A stretch of 64,000 nucleotides of DNA from Sphingobium sp. V4 (GTDB lineage Bacteria; Pseudomonadota; Alphaproteobacteria; Sphingomonadales; Sphingomonadaceae): NCBI RefSeq assembly GCF_029590555.1, contig NZ_CP081001.1:1364001-1428000 (forward strand), in the 5' to 3' direction. Below are positions 36,743 through 45,209 of the stretch, piece after piece; position 1 is the stretch's first letter, and each line of letters opens with the position of its first letter. The translations under genes were made by a program, and so were the position numbers. Below the pieces are notes generated by a model. It did no database searches and was not told the origin of the DNA. It saw only the letters and a list, made by a program, of their open reading frames with translations.

Positions 36743-37684
36743 TCAGGCCTTCGCCGCCGCCTTGGCCAGCTTCGCGTCGCGCGCAGCCTTCATCTCGGCG
36801 AAATCCTGCCCGGCATGATAGCTGGAGCGGGTCAGGGGGCTGGACGCCACCTGCAGGAAGCCCTTGGCCCGCGCGATCGCCGCATAGGCGTTGAAGGCGG
36901 CCGGCGTCACGAATTCCATCACCTTGGCGTGCTTGGGCGTGGGCTGGAGATATTGGCCCATCGTCAGGAAGTCGATGTCGGCCGATCGCATGTCGTCCAT
37001 CACCTGGTGCACCTCCAGCCGTTCCTCGCCCAGGCCCAGCATGATGCCCGACTTGGTGAAGATCGACGGATCGAGCTTCTTCACCGACTCCAGCAGGCGC
37101 AGCGATGCATAATAGCGGGCGCCGGGACGGATGGTGGGATAGAGGCGCGGCACCGTTTCGAGATTGTGGTTGTACACGTCGGGCCGGGCGGCGACGATCA
37201 TCTCGACGGCGCGCTCATGCTTGTTGCGGAAGTCCGGGGTCAGGATCTCGATCGTTGTGTCCGGGGTCGTCCGGCGCAGCGCCTCGATCACCTTGACGAA
37301 CTGCGCGGCGCCGCCGTCGGGCAGGTCGTCACGGTCGACCGAGGTGATGACGATATGCTCCAGCCCCATTTCTGCACAGGCGTCGGCCAGATTCTGCGGT
37401 TCGTTGACATCGACCTTGCGGGGCATCCCGGTCTTGACATTGCAGAAGGCGCAGGCGCGGGTGCAGACATCGCCCAGGATCATCACCGTGGCGTGCTTCT
37501 TGGTCCAGCATTCGCCGATATTGGGGCAGGCCGCCTCCTCGCAGACCGTGTTCAGCCCCTTGTCGCGCATCAGCTTGCGCGTCTCATGATAGGCGGGGCT
37601 GGTCGGAGCCTTGACGCGAATCCAGTCGGGCTTGCGGGCGCGTTCCGGCTTGGCGATGCCGGGAATGGGGGCGATGTCGGTCAT
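36743..37684 (-). CDS. lipA: Lipoyl synthase
   Basis: The protein has 313 residues and is a radical SAM enzyme that inserts two sulfurs into the octanoyl chain on lipoyl domains. Both iron-sulfur motifs are complete: the auxiliary C-x4-C-x5-C ([13 protein letters not shown]) and the radical SAM C-x3-C-x2-C (CTRACAFCN). The C-terminal serine ligand region is [12 protein letters not shown]. The frame extends upstream to 38413, but that part is antisense to the carbonic anhydrase; the ATG at 37684 (MTDIAPIPG) is the true start. Confidence 0.97.
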   Translation of the reverse strand: MTDIAPIPGIAKPERARKPDWIRVKAPTSPAYHETRKLMRDKGLNTVCEEAACPNIGECWTKKHATVMILGDVCTRACAFCNVKTGMPRKVDVNEPQNLADACAEMGLEHIVITSVDRDDLPDGGAAQFVKVIEALRRTTPDTTIEILTPDFRNKHERAVEMIVAARPDVYNHNLETVPRLYPTIRPGARYYASLRLLESVKKLDPSIFTKSGIMLGLGEERLEVHQVMDDMRSADIDFLTMGQYLQPTPKHAKVMEFVTPAAFNAYAAIARAKGFLQVASSPLTRSSYHAGQDFAEMKAARDAKLAKAAAKA

Positions 37685-37750
37685 GCGCCCCAGATAGCGA
37701 TGCGCGGCCGCTCTTGCCAGCCCCCTATTTGTGCGGCACATCACGCGGCC

Positions 37751-38389
37751 ATGACCGACTTTGCCGACATGCTCCAGGGCTATCACCGCTTCCGCGACAC
37801 CGGCTGGAGCCAGCAGCGAGAGCGATGGGACGAACTGAACGAGGGGCAAAGCCCGAAGGTGATGGTGATCGCCTGTTCCGACAGCCGGGTCGATCCCGCG
37901 CAGATTTTCGACACCAGTCCCGGCCAGATTTTCGTCGTGCGCAATGTCGCCGCGCTGGTGCCGCCCTTCGAGACCAATCCGGGCCATCATGGCGTGTCGG
38001 CGGCGCTGGAATTTGCCGTGCAAGTGCTCAAGGTCGGCGAGATCGTCGTGATGGGCCATGGCAAATGCGGCGGTTGCAAGGCGGCGCTCAGCCATGACCT
38101 GAAGGATGCGCCTCCGGGCGAAGGCGGCTTCATCCACAACTGGATCGAATTGCTGGATGGCGCGCGCGAGACGGTGGTGGGCCGCTATGGCGAGCAGCGC
38201 GACCGCGACGTGGAGCGCGCGATGGAACTGGAGGCGGTCAAGGTCAGCCTCGCCAACCTGCGCACCTTTCCCTGCGTCCGGTCGAAGGAACGCAAGGGCG
38301 AACTGAAACTGGTCGGCAGCTTCTTCGCCATTTCGGACGGGCAACTGCACGTCCTGGATGAGGAAAGCGGCGCCTTCTCGCCTGCCTGA
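37751..38389 (+). CDS. Beta-class carbonic anhydrase
   Basis: The protein has 212 residues and interconverts carbon dioxide and bicarbonate. Zinc ligands and the catalytic dyad are clear: C42-x-D44-x-R46 in ACSDSRVDP, then H103-x-x-C106 in MGHGKCGG. Length and the NVAALVPPF motif fit plant/bacterial beta-type enzymes. The ATG at 37751 is divergent from lipA with a 66-base gap; upstream in-frame codons back to 36728 are antisense to lipA. It is followed 14 bases later by the NYN gene. Confidence 0.95.
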   Translation: MTDFADMLQGYHRFRDTGWSQQRERWDELNEGQSPKVMVIACSDSRVDPAQIFDTSPGQIFVVRNVAALVPPFETNPGHHGVSAALEFAVQVLKVGEIVVMGHGKCGGCKAALSHDLKDAPPGEGGFIHNWIELLDGARETVVGRYGEQRDRDVERAMELEAVKVSLANLRTFPCVRSKERKGELKLVGSFFAISDGQLHVLDEESGAFSPA

Positions 38390-38403
38390 AGGGGTCAGCA
38401 CCG

Positions 38404-39177
38404 ATGGCGACACCGCTGGAAGGCCGGGGCAATATCGCCCTCCTGATCGATGCGGACAACGCGTCGGCGGCGCATTTCGACTCGGTCATGACCGTGCTGG
38501 CGGAGCTTGGCACCGTCAACATCCGCCGTGCCTATGGCAATTGGAGCAAGGCGACGCTGAAGGCCTGGGCGGCGCTGTCCATCACTCAGGCGATTGAGCC
38601 GCAGCAGCAGTTCGACCTCACCAGGGGCAAGAACGCCACCGACATGAAGATGACCATCGATGCGATGGACCTGCTGGCCAGCGGGCGCGTCGACGGTTTC
38701 GGCCTCATGTCCAGCGACAGCGACTTCACCCCGCTCGTCACGCGCCTGCGCCAGAACGGCATTCCCGTCTATGGCTTCGGCAATGCCAATACGCCGGAGG
38801 GCTTCCGCCGCGCCTGCACCCGTTTCATCGACGTCGCCGCGCTGGAGGCGGCCGAGGTGCCGGTGGCGAAGCCGGCCGCGAAGCGCACGGCCAAGGCCGC
38901 GCCTGCCAAGGCCGTGGCGGCCGAAACCGAAGACAGCAAGGCCAAGCCCGTCGATCCCGAGGTGGTGAAACTGCTCATCGACGCCTATGACGCAGTGAAG
39001 CGCGACGAAAAGGGCTTCGCCGCGCTGGGCAGCGTCGGCCAGCTGGCCGGCAACCGGTCCAGCTTCGACGCGCGCAACTATGGCTATAAACGCCTGTCGG
39101 ATCTGGTCCGCGCCATCCCCAATTTCATCGTCGAGGTGCGCGAGGGCGGACAGACCTGGATCAAGCGGCTGCACTGA
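38404..39177 (+). CDS. NYN domain protein with C-terminal OST-HTH/LOTUS domain (putative RNase)
   Basis: The protein has 257 residues. The N-terminal NYN (PIN-like) domain keeps the acidic metal-binding residues: D16, D18 and N19 in [10 protein letters not shown]80 in KNATDMKM, and D105 and D107 in SSDSDFTPL. An alanine/lysine-rich linker (about 145-180) leads to a LOTUS/OST-HTH domain (about 185-257), a fold that binds RNA such as G-quadruplexes. The architecture suggests an RNA-directed nuclease; target and role are unknown. It shares a base with the acylphosphatase start (TGATG). Confidence 0.85.
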   Translation: MATPLEGRGNIALLIDADNASAAHFDSVMTVLAELGTVNIRRAYGNWSKATLKAWAALSITQAIEPQQQFDLTRGKNATDMKMTIDAMDLLASGRVDGFGLMSSDSDFTPLVTRLRQNGIPVYGFGNANTPEGFRRACTRFIDVAALEAAEVPVAKPAAKRTAKAAPAKAVAAETEDSKAKPVDPEVVKLLIDAYDAVKRDEKGFAALGSVGQLAGNRSSFDARNYGYKRLSDLVRAIPNFIVEVREGGQTWIKRLH

Positions 39178-39458
39178 TGCCGCTTGTCGCCCGCCGCCTG
39201 ATGATCCACGGCCGGGTCCAGGGCGTCTGGTACCGCGCCTGGACGGTCGAGACGGCGCGCGGGCTGGGGCTGGTGGGCTGGGTCCGCAATCGAATCGACG
39301 GCTGCGTCGAGGCGCTGGTTCAGGGCGAGGCGGACCGGATCGACCGCTTCATCGCCCTGGCGCAGGATGGTCCGCCCGCAGCGCAGGTCGCGCGGATCGA
39401 TGCCACGGATGCGCCGGTCGAACCGTTCCATGCGTTTGACAAGCGGGCGACGACCTGA
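39177..39458 (+). CDS. Acylphosphatase
   Basis: The protein has 93 residues and hydrolyses the carboxyl-phosphate bond of acylphosphates. The catalytic Arg20 (in GRVQGVWYRAW) and Asn38 (in GWVRNRIDG) sit at the usual spacing, and the length is typical. The ATG overlaps the upstream stop by one base, so it is co-translated with the NYN protein. The physiological substrate is unknown. Confidence 0.92.
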   Translation: MPLVARRLMIHGRVQGVWYRAWTVETARGLGLVGWVRNRIDGCVEALVQGEADRIDRFIALAQDGPPAAQVARIDATDAPVEPFHAFDKRATT

Positions 39459-39485
39459 ACCTGACCGTCGCCGCGCGGGGGCACC

Positions 39486-39542
39486 TCATCCGGGCTTGAA
39501 CCGGATGACGTCGCCAGGCGCCGCCTTCACGAAGGCCGGCGC
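39486..39542. terminator. Two hairpins between convergent genes (probable bidirectional terminator)
   Basis: TCATCCGG at 39486-39493 pairs with CCGGATGA at 39501-39508 (8 bp, 7-base loop). A second inverted repeat runs from 39518 to 39542 (6 bp plus 4 bp with one bulged base). They fill the gap between acylphosphatase and the convergent TonB receptor. No T-tract is present. Confidence 0.45.
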
Positions 39543-39582
39543 GGGAGGGGAAATGCGAGTTCGGCGCTGTTGCCGCACTGGG

Positions 39583-41586
39583 TCAGCGGCTGAAGCTCAG
39601 GCCGATCCAGAGCGTGCGCGGCGTGCCGAGGTCGATCGATCCGCCCGCATTGCGGGTCACGATCTCCTCGTCGAACAGATTTTCGCCACGCGCCACTAAG
39701 CTCACGCCATGGCCGATTGGCAGACGCGCGACCGCATCCATGGTCAAGGCGTCGGGCAGGACGTCGCTTTGCAGATCATCCTCATATTGATCCGCGACAT
39801 AGCGCAGGGTCGCCGACAGTGACGGCCCCTGCTGCGGCGCCCAGGCCAGCGTCGCGCTGGTGGCATGGCGCGGACTTTGCGCCGGCGTGAAGCCGTCAAA
39901 GGCCGCGCCGGGCGCATGGACCGTGCTGTGGCTATAGGCGTAGGAGGCCGACAGGCGGACATCGCCCAGGGCCGCCGCCGCCGTCAGTTCGATCCCCTTG
40001 GCGACGATCCGTTCGACATTCCGCCGCTGGCGGGTGATGCTGTCGATCGTCACATTGGCGATGGCGTCGTCCAGCCGATTGTAGAAAGCGGTCGCCGACA
40101 GGCTGATCCCCTCGGCCGGGGTCAGGTCGATCCCGGCTTCCGCCCCCTTCAGCTTTTCCGGCACCAGCGCATCGTTGGCCCGTGTCGTGATCGGAAAGAC
40201 GACGAAGGGGCGATAAAGTTCATTCAGCGTCGGCAGGCGGAACCCGCTATAGGCCGCCGCCCGTAACGCCAGTGCGTCGCTGGCCTTGTAGAGCGCGCCC
40301 ACCCGTCCCGACACTTCCCAGTTGGACCGGTCGGCAAAGTCCCCGCCAGTCGCCGCGCCGGTCGTGGCGCTCACCTGCCGGTAGAAGCCGTTGCGGATCG
40401 TCCAGCGATCCGCCCGCGCGCCGCCGGTCAGCACCAGTTTTCCGATGCTCCAGTCGTCCTCGACGAACAGGCCGGTCGTCCGCTGATCGCCACCGGCATG
40501 GCGCAGGAAGGTGCGCGGATTGCTGGCGATATTGGCGTTATAGGCGTCCTCGTACATGTCGCCGGTCGCAAAGCGCGTATCCGCGCCGATTCGCAGCACA
40601 TGGTCGGCGCCCACCGGCGGCCGCAGTTCGATCTTGCCGCCAAGGCCGGTGGATGGCGTGTTGCGCTGGTCGAGCGACTTGCGGAAGCTGGAGGACGAAA
40701 TGACGATGTTGGAGAAGTTGCGCGTTTGGATATAGGCCAGCGCATCGACCTGCCACGGCCCCCGCGAAATATAACGGATGCTGGCATCCTGCCCTTGGCT
40801 CATGCTGTCCGCGCCGACAAAGCGCAGCGTGCGCTTATCCTCGAACAGGGTTGCGCGGAATTGCAGTTCTGACGTGGCGCCGATCGGCGCGACGGCGCGC
40901 AGATTGGTCGACCAGCCATCATAGGCGGCCGGCATGGTCGCGGCGTTGCGCTGGCTCTTTGGCGTTGTCTGGAAACCATCGCCCCGGTCCCAGCGGCCCG
41001 ACAGGGAGACATAGCCGCTGTCCAGGTCGGGCGTCACGGTCGCCGACAATTCGGTCGAATCGCGGCTGCCGTAGAAGGCGCTGGCGGCGACATCGGGCAA
41101 CTGGTCGCGGGTCGCGCTCGCCATCTCGATCGTGCCGGCGACCGCGCCCGCTCCGAAGGCGCCGATGCCGCCTCCGCGGGTGACGCGCACCACCGACAGC
41201 CGTTCAGGAACAAGCGCGCTGAAGGGGATATAGCCGAAGAAGGGATCGGCGATCGGCACCCCGTCGAGCAGCATCAGCGTGCGGCTCGACGCATTGCCGC
41301 CCAGCGCGCGCAGCGTCGCGCCCTGATTGGACGGGTTGGAGGATCGGCTGTCCGACCGGCGGAACTGCTGGAAGCCGGCGACATCGCCCAGCACCGTCTC
41401 GATCCGCCCGGATGCGCTGTCCAGCAGCCGCTGCCGCTCGATCACCACCGATCCATAGGCCGGCGTGCCCGGCGGCAGGTCAAGCCCCGCGCCGGTCACG
41501 ACGATGGACGGCGCATCCCCCGGCGCTTCGGCCCAAGCGACAGTCGGGACAGCCAACAACAGGATGGACAGACACGGCTTCTTCAT
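39583..41586 (-). CDS. TonB-dependent outer membrane receptor
   Basis: The protein has 667 residues. A signal peptide (MKKPCLSILLLAVPTVAWA) is followed by a TonB-box-like SIVVTGAG, a plug domain with TLRALGGNASSRTLMLLDG, and a long beta barrel ending in the outer-membrane signature I-G-L-S-F-S-R. It imports a large or scarce ligand with energy from TonB. It lies divergent from btuB in the B12 island, which makes a corrinoid possible, but it is not downstream of a riboswitch, so the ligand is open. The ATG at 41586 has GAGGGGAG upstream; the frame upstream of it is not coding. Confidence 0.88.
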   Translation of the reverse strand: MKKPCLSILLLAVPTVAWAEAPGDAPSIVVTGAGLDLPPGTPAYGSVVIERQRLLDSASGRIETVLGDVAGFQQFRRSDSRSSNPSNQGATLRALGGNASSRTLMLLDGVPIADPFFGYIPFSALVPERLSVVRVTRGGGIGAFGAGAVAGTIEMASATRDQLPDVAASAFYGSRDSTELSATVTPDLDSGYVSLSGRWDRGDGFQTTPKSQRNAATMPAAYDGWSTNLRAVAPIGATSELQFRATLFEDKRTLRFVGADSMSQGQDASIRYISRGPWQVDALAYIQTRNFSNIVISSSSFRKSLDQRNTPSTGLGGKIELRPPVGADHVLRIGADTRFATGDMYEDAYNANIASNPRTFLRHAGGDQRTTGLFVEDDWSIGKLVLTGGARADRWTIRNGFYRQVSATTGAATGGDFADRSNWEVSGRVGALYKASDALALRAAAYSGFRLPTLNELYRPFVVFPITTRANDALVPEKLKGAEAGIDLTPAEGISLSATAFYNRLDDAIANVTIDSITRQRRNVERIVAKGIELTAAAALGDVRLSASYAYSHSTVHAPGAAFDGFTPAQSPRHATSATLAWAPQQGPSLSATLRYVADQYEDDLQSDVLPDALTMDAVARLPIGHGVSLVARGENLFDEEIVTRNAGGSIDLGTPRTLWIGLSFSR

Positions 41587-41603
41587 GGCGCTCCCCTCGA
41601 TTT

Positions 41604-41649
41604 GGCCCCCTTTGTGGTTTTTCACCGTTTTTGCAAACGGAAAGGGGCC
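41604..41649 (-). promoter_or_regulatory. Structured leader upstream of the TonB receptor gene
   Basis: The 46 bases form a closed structure: an outer stem GGCCCC-CTTT / AAAGGGGCC with one bulge, an inner 6-bp hairpin CCGTTT-TTGC-AAACGG (41625-41640), and a small G-T-G / C-A-C arm. In the minus-strand transcript it ends about 17 bases before the ATG at 41586, next to the ribosome-binding site. There is no U-tract after it, so it is not an ordinary terminator. Confidence 0.4.
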
Positions 41650-41953
41650 GCTTGCGATATCCCTCTCCGGAGATGGCGGGCTTATGACGCTCGACGCCTT
41701 GCGGACTGAAACCGGCGAAATGCCGCATGAGAAGTTCGCTACGGCCCAATGCGTCCCATAGCCCGAAAAAGCACTGGATATTTTCGCGTCAGGATCTGGC
41801 CCGTGGAATGTCCAGCATATGGCGCCATTCGCCTTACATGTTTCCCGGGGTCCATAGCTGGGCTTCCAGCCCCCCAACGCGAAAGCCGTTTGCGAAAATG
41901 GCGCCCGGCGCTATGGGCAGGCGCGTGGGGAGCAGATGCGCCCCACATGATCG
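41650..41953. other. Intergenic region between divergent TonB receptors
   Basis: This stretch separates the minus-strand receptor from the btuB riboswitch and must carry both promoters. I see a 10-base palindrome ATGGCGCCAT at 41819-41828 and a small GCTGG/CCAGC hairpin at 41857-41870. No open frame here has a ribosome-binding site or recognisable protein, and I cannot place -35/-10 boxes with confidence. Confidence 0.4.
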
Positions 41954-42149
41954 CGCCGGTGCCCCTCGGGGCTTGAATGGGAACATGGTGAGGCGGCTTC
42001 GTTCAGAGGTCGGCAAATCCAGGGCTGTCCCTGCAACTGTAAGCGGTGAGCGCGATGCACGGGTTCCGGAACGATCCGGGACGGCCACTGGGGAAACCTG
42101 GGAAGGTGTGCATCGCGCGACGACCCGTGAGCCAGGAGACCTGCCGGCG
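41954..42149 (+). promoter_or_regulatory. Cobalamin riboswitch upstream of btuB
   Basis: The conserved core of the adenosylcobalamin aptamer is readable: GGGAAC and GTGAGGC, then CCCTGCAACTGTAAGCGG, then the CACTGGGG-AAACCTGGGAAGG arm, and the B12 box GCCAGGAGACCTGCC at 42131-42145. Closing stem P1 is CGCCGG at 41954-41959 with CCGGCG at 42144-42149. It lies about 200 bases before the btuB ATG on the same strand. When B12 is plentiful it should lower btuB expression. Confidence 0.93.
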
Positions 42150-42346
42150 TGGGTCGCTCATTGTCCCAGGTCCAGGGAAAGGCCGGGGCACGGAGAATGT
42201 CCGTCGAGCGACGACCAAGCGGCGCGGGCCGCTTCGGCGCAGGGTATGCGGGCGCATGACGCCGGCTCGCCGGTCCTGCGCCGGTCGATCGCACGCTGCG
42301 CATCGGCAGGCCCCGCCTTCGTTGCCGGTGTTCGGAGGGGGCCTCC

Positions 42347-44272
42347 ATGAAATTTGTCACGACCATTTCCCTGATTGCCATAACGGCGGCGGCGCCCGCG
42401 CTGGCGCAAGCGCCCGACGGCGAAGCCAGCGCCCTGCCCGGCGACGCGATCATCGTCACCGCGTCACGCTCCGGCGAGGGCGTGAAGGCGAGCCAGTTGG
42501 GCGCGTCCGTCACGGTGATCGACAATGCCACGCTGGAAGCGCGGCAGACGCGGATCGTGTCCGACGTGCTGCGCGACGTACCCGGCATCGCCGTCAGCCG
42601 CATCGGCGGGGTCGGTGGCCAGACTCAGGTTCGCCTGCGCGGCAGCGAATCCAACCATGTACTGGTGTTGATCGACGGCATCGAGGCGGCCGATCCCTAT
42701 TATGGCGAATATGACTTCGGCACGCTGATCGCCGATCCGGCCGCCCGGATCGAGATATTGCGGGGCCAGCAATCCTCACTCTACGGCTCCGATGCGATCG
42801 GCGGCGTGATCAACTACATCACCCTGTCGGGCCGCGAAGCGCCGGGCATCAGGGGTCGGATCGAGGGCGGCTCCTTTGGCACCGTCAGCGGCGCGGCACG
42901 CGTCGCGGGCGCCGGCGACGCCCTCGATTATGCGCTGTCCGCGTCCTATTACGACACGGACGGCTATCCTACCGCGCGCGGCGGCAGCAGGGACATCGGC
43001 TCGCAAAGCCTGGGCACGAGCGGAAAGCTGAACTGGACGCCGACCGACAATATCAAGCTGACCGGCGTGGTACGCTACAGCCTGACCAAGGCGGACACCA
43101 ACAACAGCGAATTCGATCCGTCCAGCCCGCTCTTCGGCTACACCGTCGACAGCCCCGGCGTGCGGTATCGTAACGAAGCGCTCTATGGCTTGCTTTCGGC
43201 GCAGATCACGGGACTGGACGGTCGTTGGATCAGCACCTTGTCGGGCCAGTTCGCGGACACTACGCGCAAGGGCTATGCCTCCTATGGTTTCGACTATGGC
43301 GACAAGGGACGGCGCTATAAAGGCTCCCTCACCTCCAGCCTGACACTGGGCACCGAGGCGGTCACGCACCGTATTACCGGCGCTGTCGATGTGGAGCGGG
43401 AAAGCTTCCGCAACCTGTCGAGCTTCGCTTTCATGGGCAAGCGGCATACCGACAATCTGGGCGTGGTCGGCCAGTATGAACTGACGGCGGGCGGCCTCTC
43501 GCTCGGCGGTTCGGTGCGCTATGACGAAAATGACCGGTTCGACGACACCACGACCTGGCGGGTCCAGGGCAGCTATCTGCTGCCCACGGGCACGCGCATC
43601 CGCGCCGCCTATGGTACAGGCGTCAAGAACCCGGGCTATTACGAACTTTATGGCTATATGGACGGCACCTATATCGGCAACCCGAACCTGAAGCCGGAAA
43701 AGTCAGAAGGCTGGGAGGCGGGATTGGAGCAGAGCGTCGGTGGCTGGGCGACGATCAGTGCGACCTGGTTCGATTCCACGCTGAACAATGAAATCTATAC
43801 CTCCTATCCCGCACCGGCCTATGTCGCGACGCCCGCCAACCGCGACACGAAGAGCAAGCAGCATGGCATCGAAGCGTTCGTCAGCGCCCAGCCCCTGCCG
43901 CAACTGCGCTTCGACCTGGCCTATACCTGGCTGAAGGCGAAGGAGGATGGCGTCCGCGAAATCCGCCGGCCGAGGCATGTCGCGAGCGTCAACACCACGG
44001 TGACGAGTGCCGACCAGCGCTTCGCGACCACGCTGACGATCCGCTATAACGGCAGGACGACCGACACCGCCTATACCGATCCCAGCTATGTCCCCGTGAC
44101 CGTGTCGATGCGGGAATATGTGCTGGTAAACCTCAGCCTCGACTACCGGGTGTCCCGCAATGTGGCGCTGTTCGGCCGGATCGAGAACCTGGCGGACGAG
44201 CAATATGAGGAAGTGTTCAGCTTCGCGACCGCCGGTCGCGCTGCCTATGGCGGCGTGCGGCTGACCTTCTGA
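42347..44272 (+). CDS. btuB: TonB-dependent vitamin B12 receptor BtuB
   Basis: The protein has 641 residues. A signal peptide ends at A-L-A-Q; a TonB box follows (DAIIVTASR), then the plug domain with QVRLRGSESNHVLVLIDGIE and RGQQSSLYGSDAIGGVINYIT, and a 22-strand-type barrel ending in aromatic phenylalanine (GGVRLTF). The B12 ligand is assigned from the cobalamin riboswitch directly upstream and the neighbouring transport genes. The ribosome-binding site GGAGG (42334-42338) is followed at once by CCTCC (42342-42346), which can pair with it and hide it. Confidence 0.93.
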   Translation: MKFVTTISLIAITAAAPALAQAPDGEASALPGDAIIVTASRSGEGVKASQLGASVTVIDNATLEARQTRIVSDVLRDVPGIAVSRIGGVGGQTQVRLRGSESNHVLVLIDGIEAADPYYGEYDFGTLIADPAARIEILRGQQSSLYGSDAIGGVINYITLSGREAPGIRGRIEGGSFGTVSGAARVAGAGDALDYALSASYYDTDGYPTARGGSRDIGSQSLGTSGKLNWTPTDNIKLTGVVRYSLTKADTNNSEFDPSSPLFGYTVDSPGVRYRNEALYGLLSAQITGLDGRWISTLSGQFADTTRKGYASYGFDYGDKGRRYKGSLTSSLTLGTEAVTHRITGAVDVERESFRNLSSFAFMGKRHTDNLGVVGQYELTAGGLSLGGSVRYDENDRFDDTTTWRVQGSYLLPTGTRIRAAYGTGVKNPGYYELYGYMDGTYIGNPNLKPEKSEGWEAGLEQSVGGWATISATWFDSTLNNEIYTSYPAPAYVATPANRDTKSKQHGIEAFVSAQPLPQLRFDLAYTWLKAKEDGVREIRRPRHVASVNTTVTSADQRFATTLTIRYNGRTTDTAYTDPSYVPVTVSMREYVLVNLSLDYRVSRNVALFGRIENLADEQYEEVFSFATAGRAAYGGVRLTF

Positions 44273-44307
44273 TGACAGGGACGTCGCGCCATCGCTCCGG
44301 AAGCCTG

Positions 44308-45177
44308 TCAGCGATGCGCGCCGTCCAACCGCATGATCTGATCCGCCATGCTACGCGCCGCGCGCGTGTAGCTGGGACCGCCGCACACCGTCCAGGCCTG
44401 TGGGATACTTATGCGTGGAATGTCGCGCAGCGCGGGATGGTGCAGCATTTCGCTGCCCTGATCGGTGATGCGGTCGGTCGCGCTTTCCACGATCAGGAAA
44501 TCGGGCCGGGCGGCCACCATTTCCTCCAGGCTGACCTGCGCCAGCGCCGGCTTCCCCAGTTTTGCGGCAAGGTTCACCAGCCCCATGCGCTGCATCAGGT
44601 CGTCGATCAGCGTGCCGGTGCCGGTCATGAAGCCGCGTCGCTGATAATAGGCGGCGACCCGTCCCGCGCCCGGACGAGGCAGATCGGCGAGTTCGCGCTG
44701 CATCCGGGCGATCATCGCCTCCCCCCTGTCACGATGCCCAACCGCGGCTGCGGTCGTGCGGATCGAACGGTAAATGTCGCCCAGTCGGTCGGCGCTCTCA
44801 AGATCAAGTGTCCTCACGTCACGATCGAGACCCGTCAGAACCGCGTTGCCGCGCGCCGGCATACCCGCCACCAGATCGGGGCCGATGGTCAGTATCTGCT
44901 CGGCGGAATGGGTGAGGATCGGCAATCCGCGCGCCCTTGCCGCTTCGGCCGACATCTGGGTATCGACGGCATTGCGGGTCAATCCCGCGATCTGTCGCCG
45001 ATCGGCCAGCGCCAGCACCAGTTGATCGGCACACAGGTTGAGCGACACGATCCGCTGCGGCGGCCGGGTTGCGCTGGGCGCGGCGCGGAAGGCGGTGGCC
45101 AACAGCCCGGAACCTGCCATGGCGGCACACAGGCAGGCGAAGAGAAGAAAGACCTTGCGCGACATGCGTCTTCCCAT
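44308..45177 (-). CDS. btuF: Periplasmic cobalamin-binding protein BtuF-like (ABC transporter)
   Basis: The protein has 289 residues (285 if the ATG at 45165 is used). A signal segment with a long hydrophobic core precedes the class III binding-protein fold: RIVSLNLCADQLVLAL at the start of the mature part, and GPDLVAGMPARGN and ARPDFLIVES as the interlobe strands. It should hand B12 from BtuB to BtuCD. It is on the opposite strand from btuB and btuC, facing btuB tail to tail with 35 bases and btuC head to head with 32 bases. Confidence 0.85.
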   Translation of the reverse strand: MGRRMSRKVFLLFACLCAAMAGSGLLATAFRAAPSATRPPQRIVSLNLCADQLVLALADRRQIAGLTRNAVDTQMSAEAARARGLPILTHSAEQILTIGPDLVAGMPARGNAVLTGLDRDVRTLDLESADRLGDIYRSIRTTAAAVGHRDRGEAMIARMQRELADLPRPGAGRVAAYYQRRGFMTGTGTLIDDLMQRMGLVNLAAKLGKPALAQVSLEEMVAARPDFLIVESATDRITDQGSEMLHHPALRDIPRISIPQAWTVCGGPSYTRAARSMADQIMRLDGAHR

Positions 45178-45209
45178 AATCGCACCTTCATGCGTGGCAA
45201 GGCGATAAG

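Noticed and set aside
36728..37750. N-terminal extension of the carbonic anhydrase
   Set aside because: The extension is antisense to lipA; the family N-terminus begins at the ATG at 37751.
37685..38413. N-terminal extension of lipA
   Set aside because: The extra 243 codons are antisense to the carbonic anhydrase, and the family start is at 37684.
41604..41649. Rho-independent terminator
   Set aside because: The structure lies upstream of the receptor gene it would belong to and has no U-tract on either strand; it is reported as a leader element instead.
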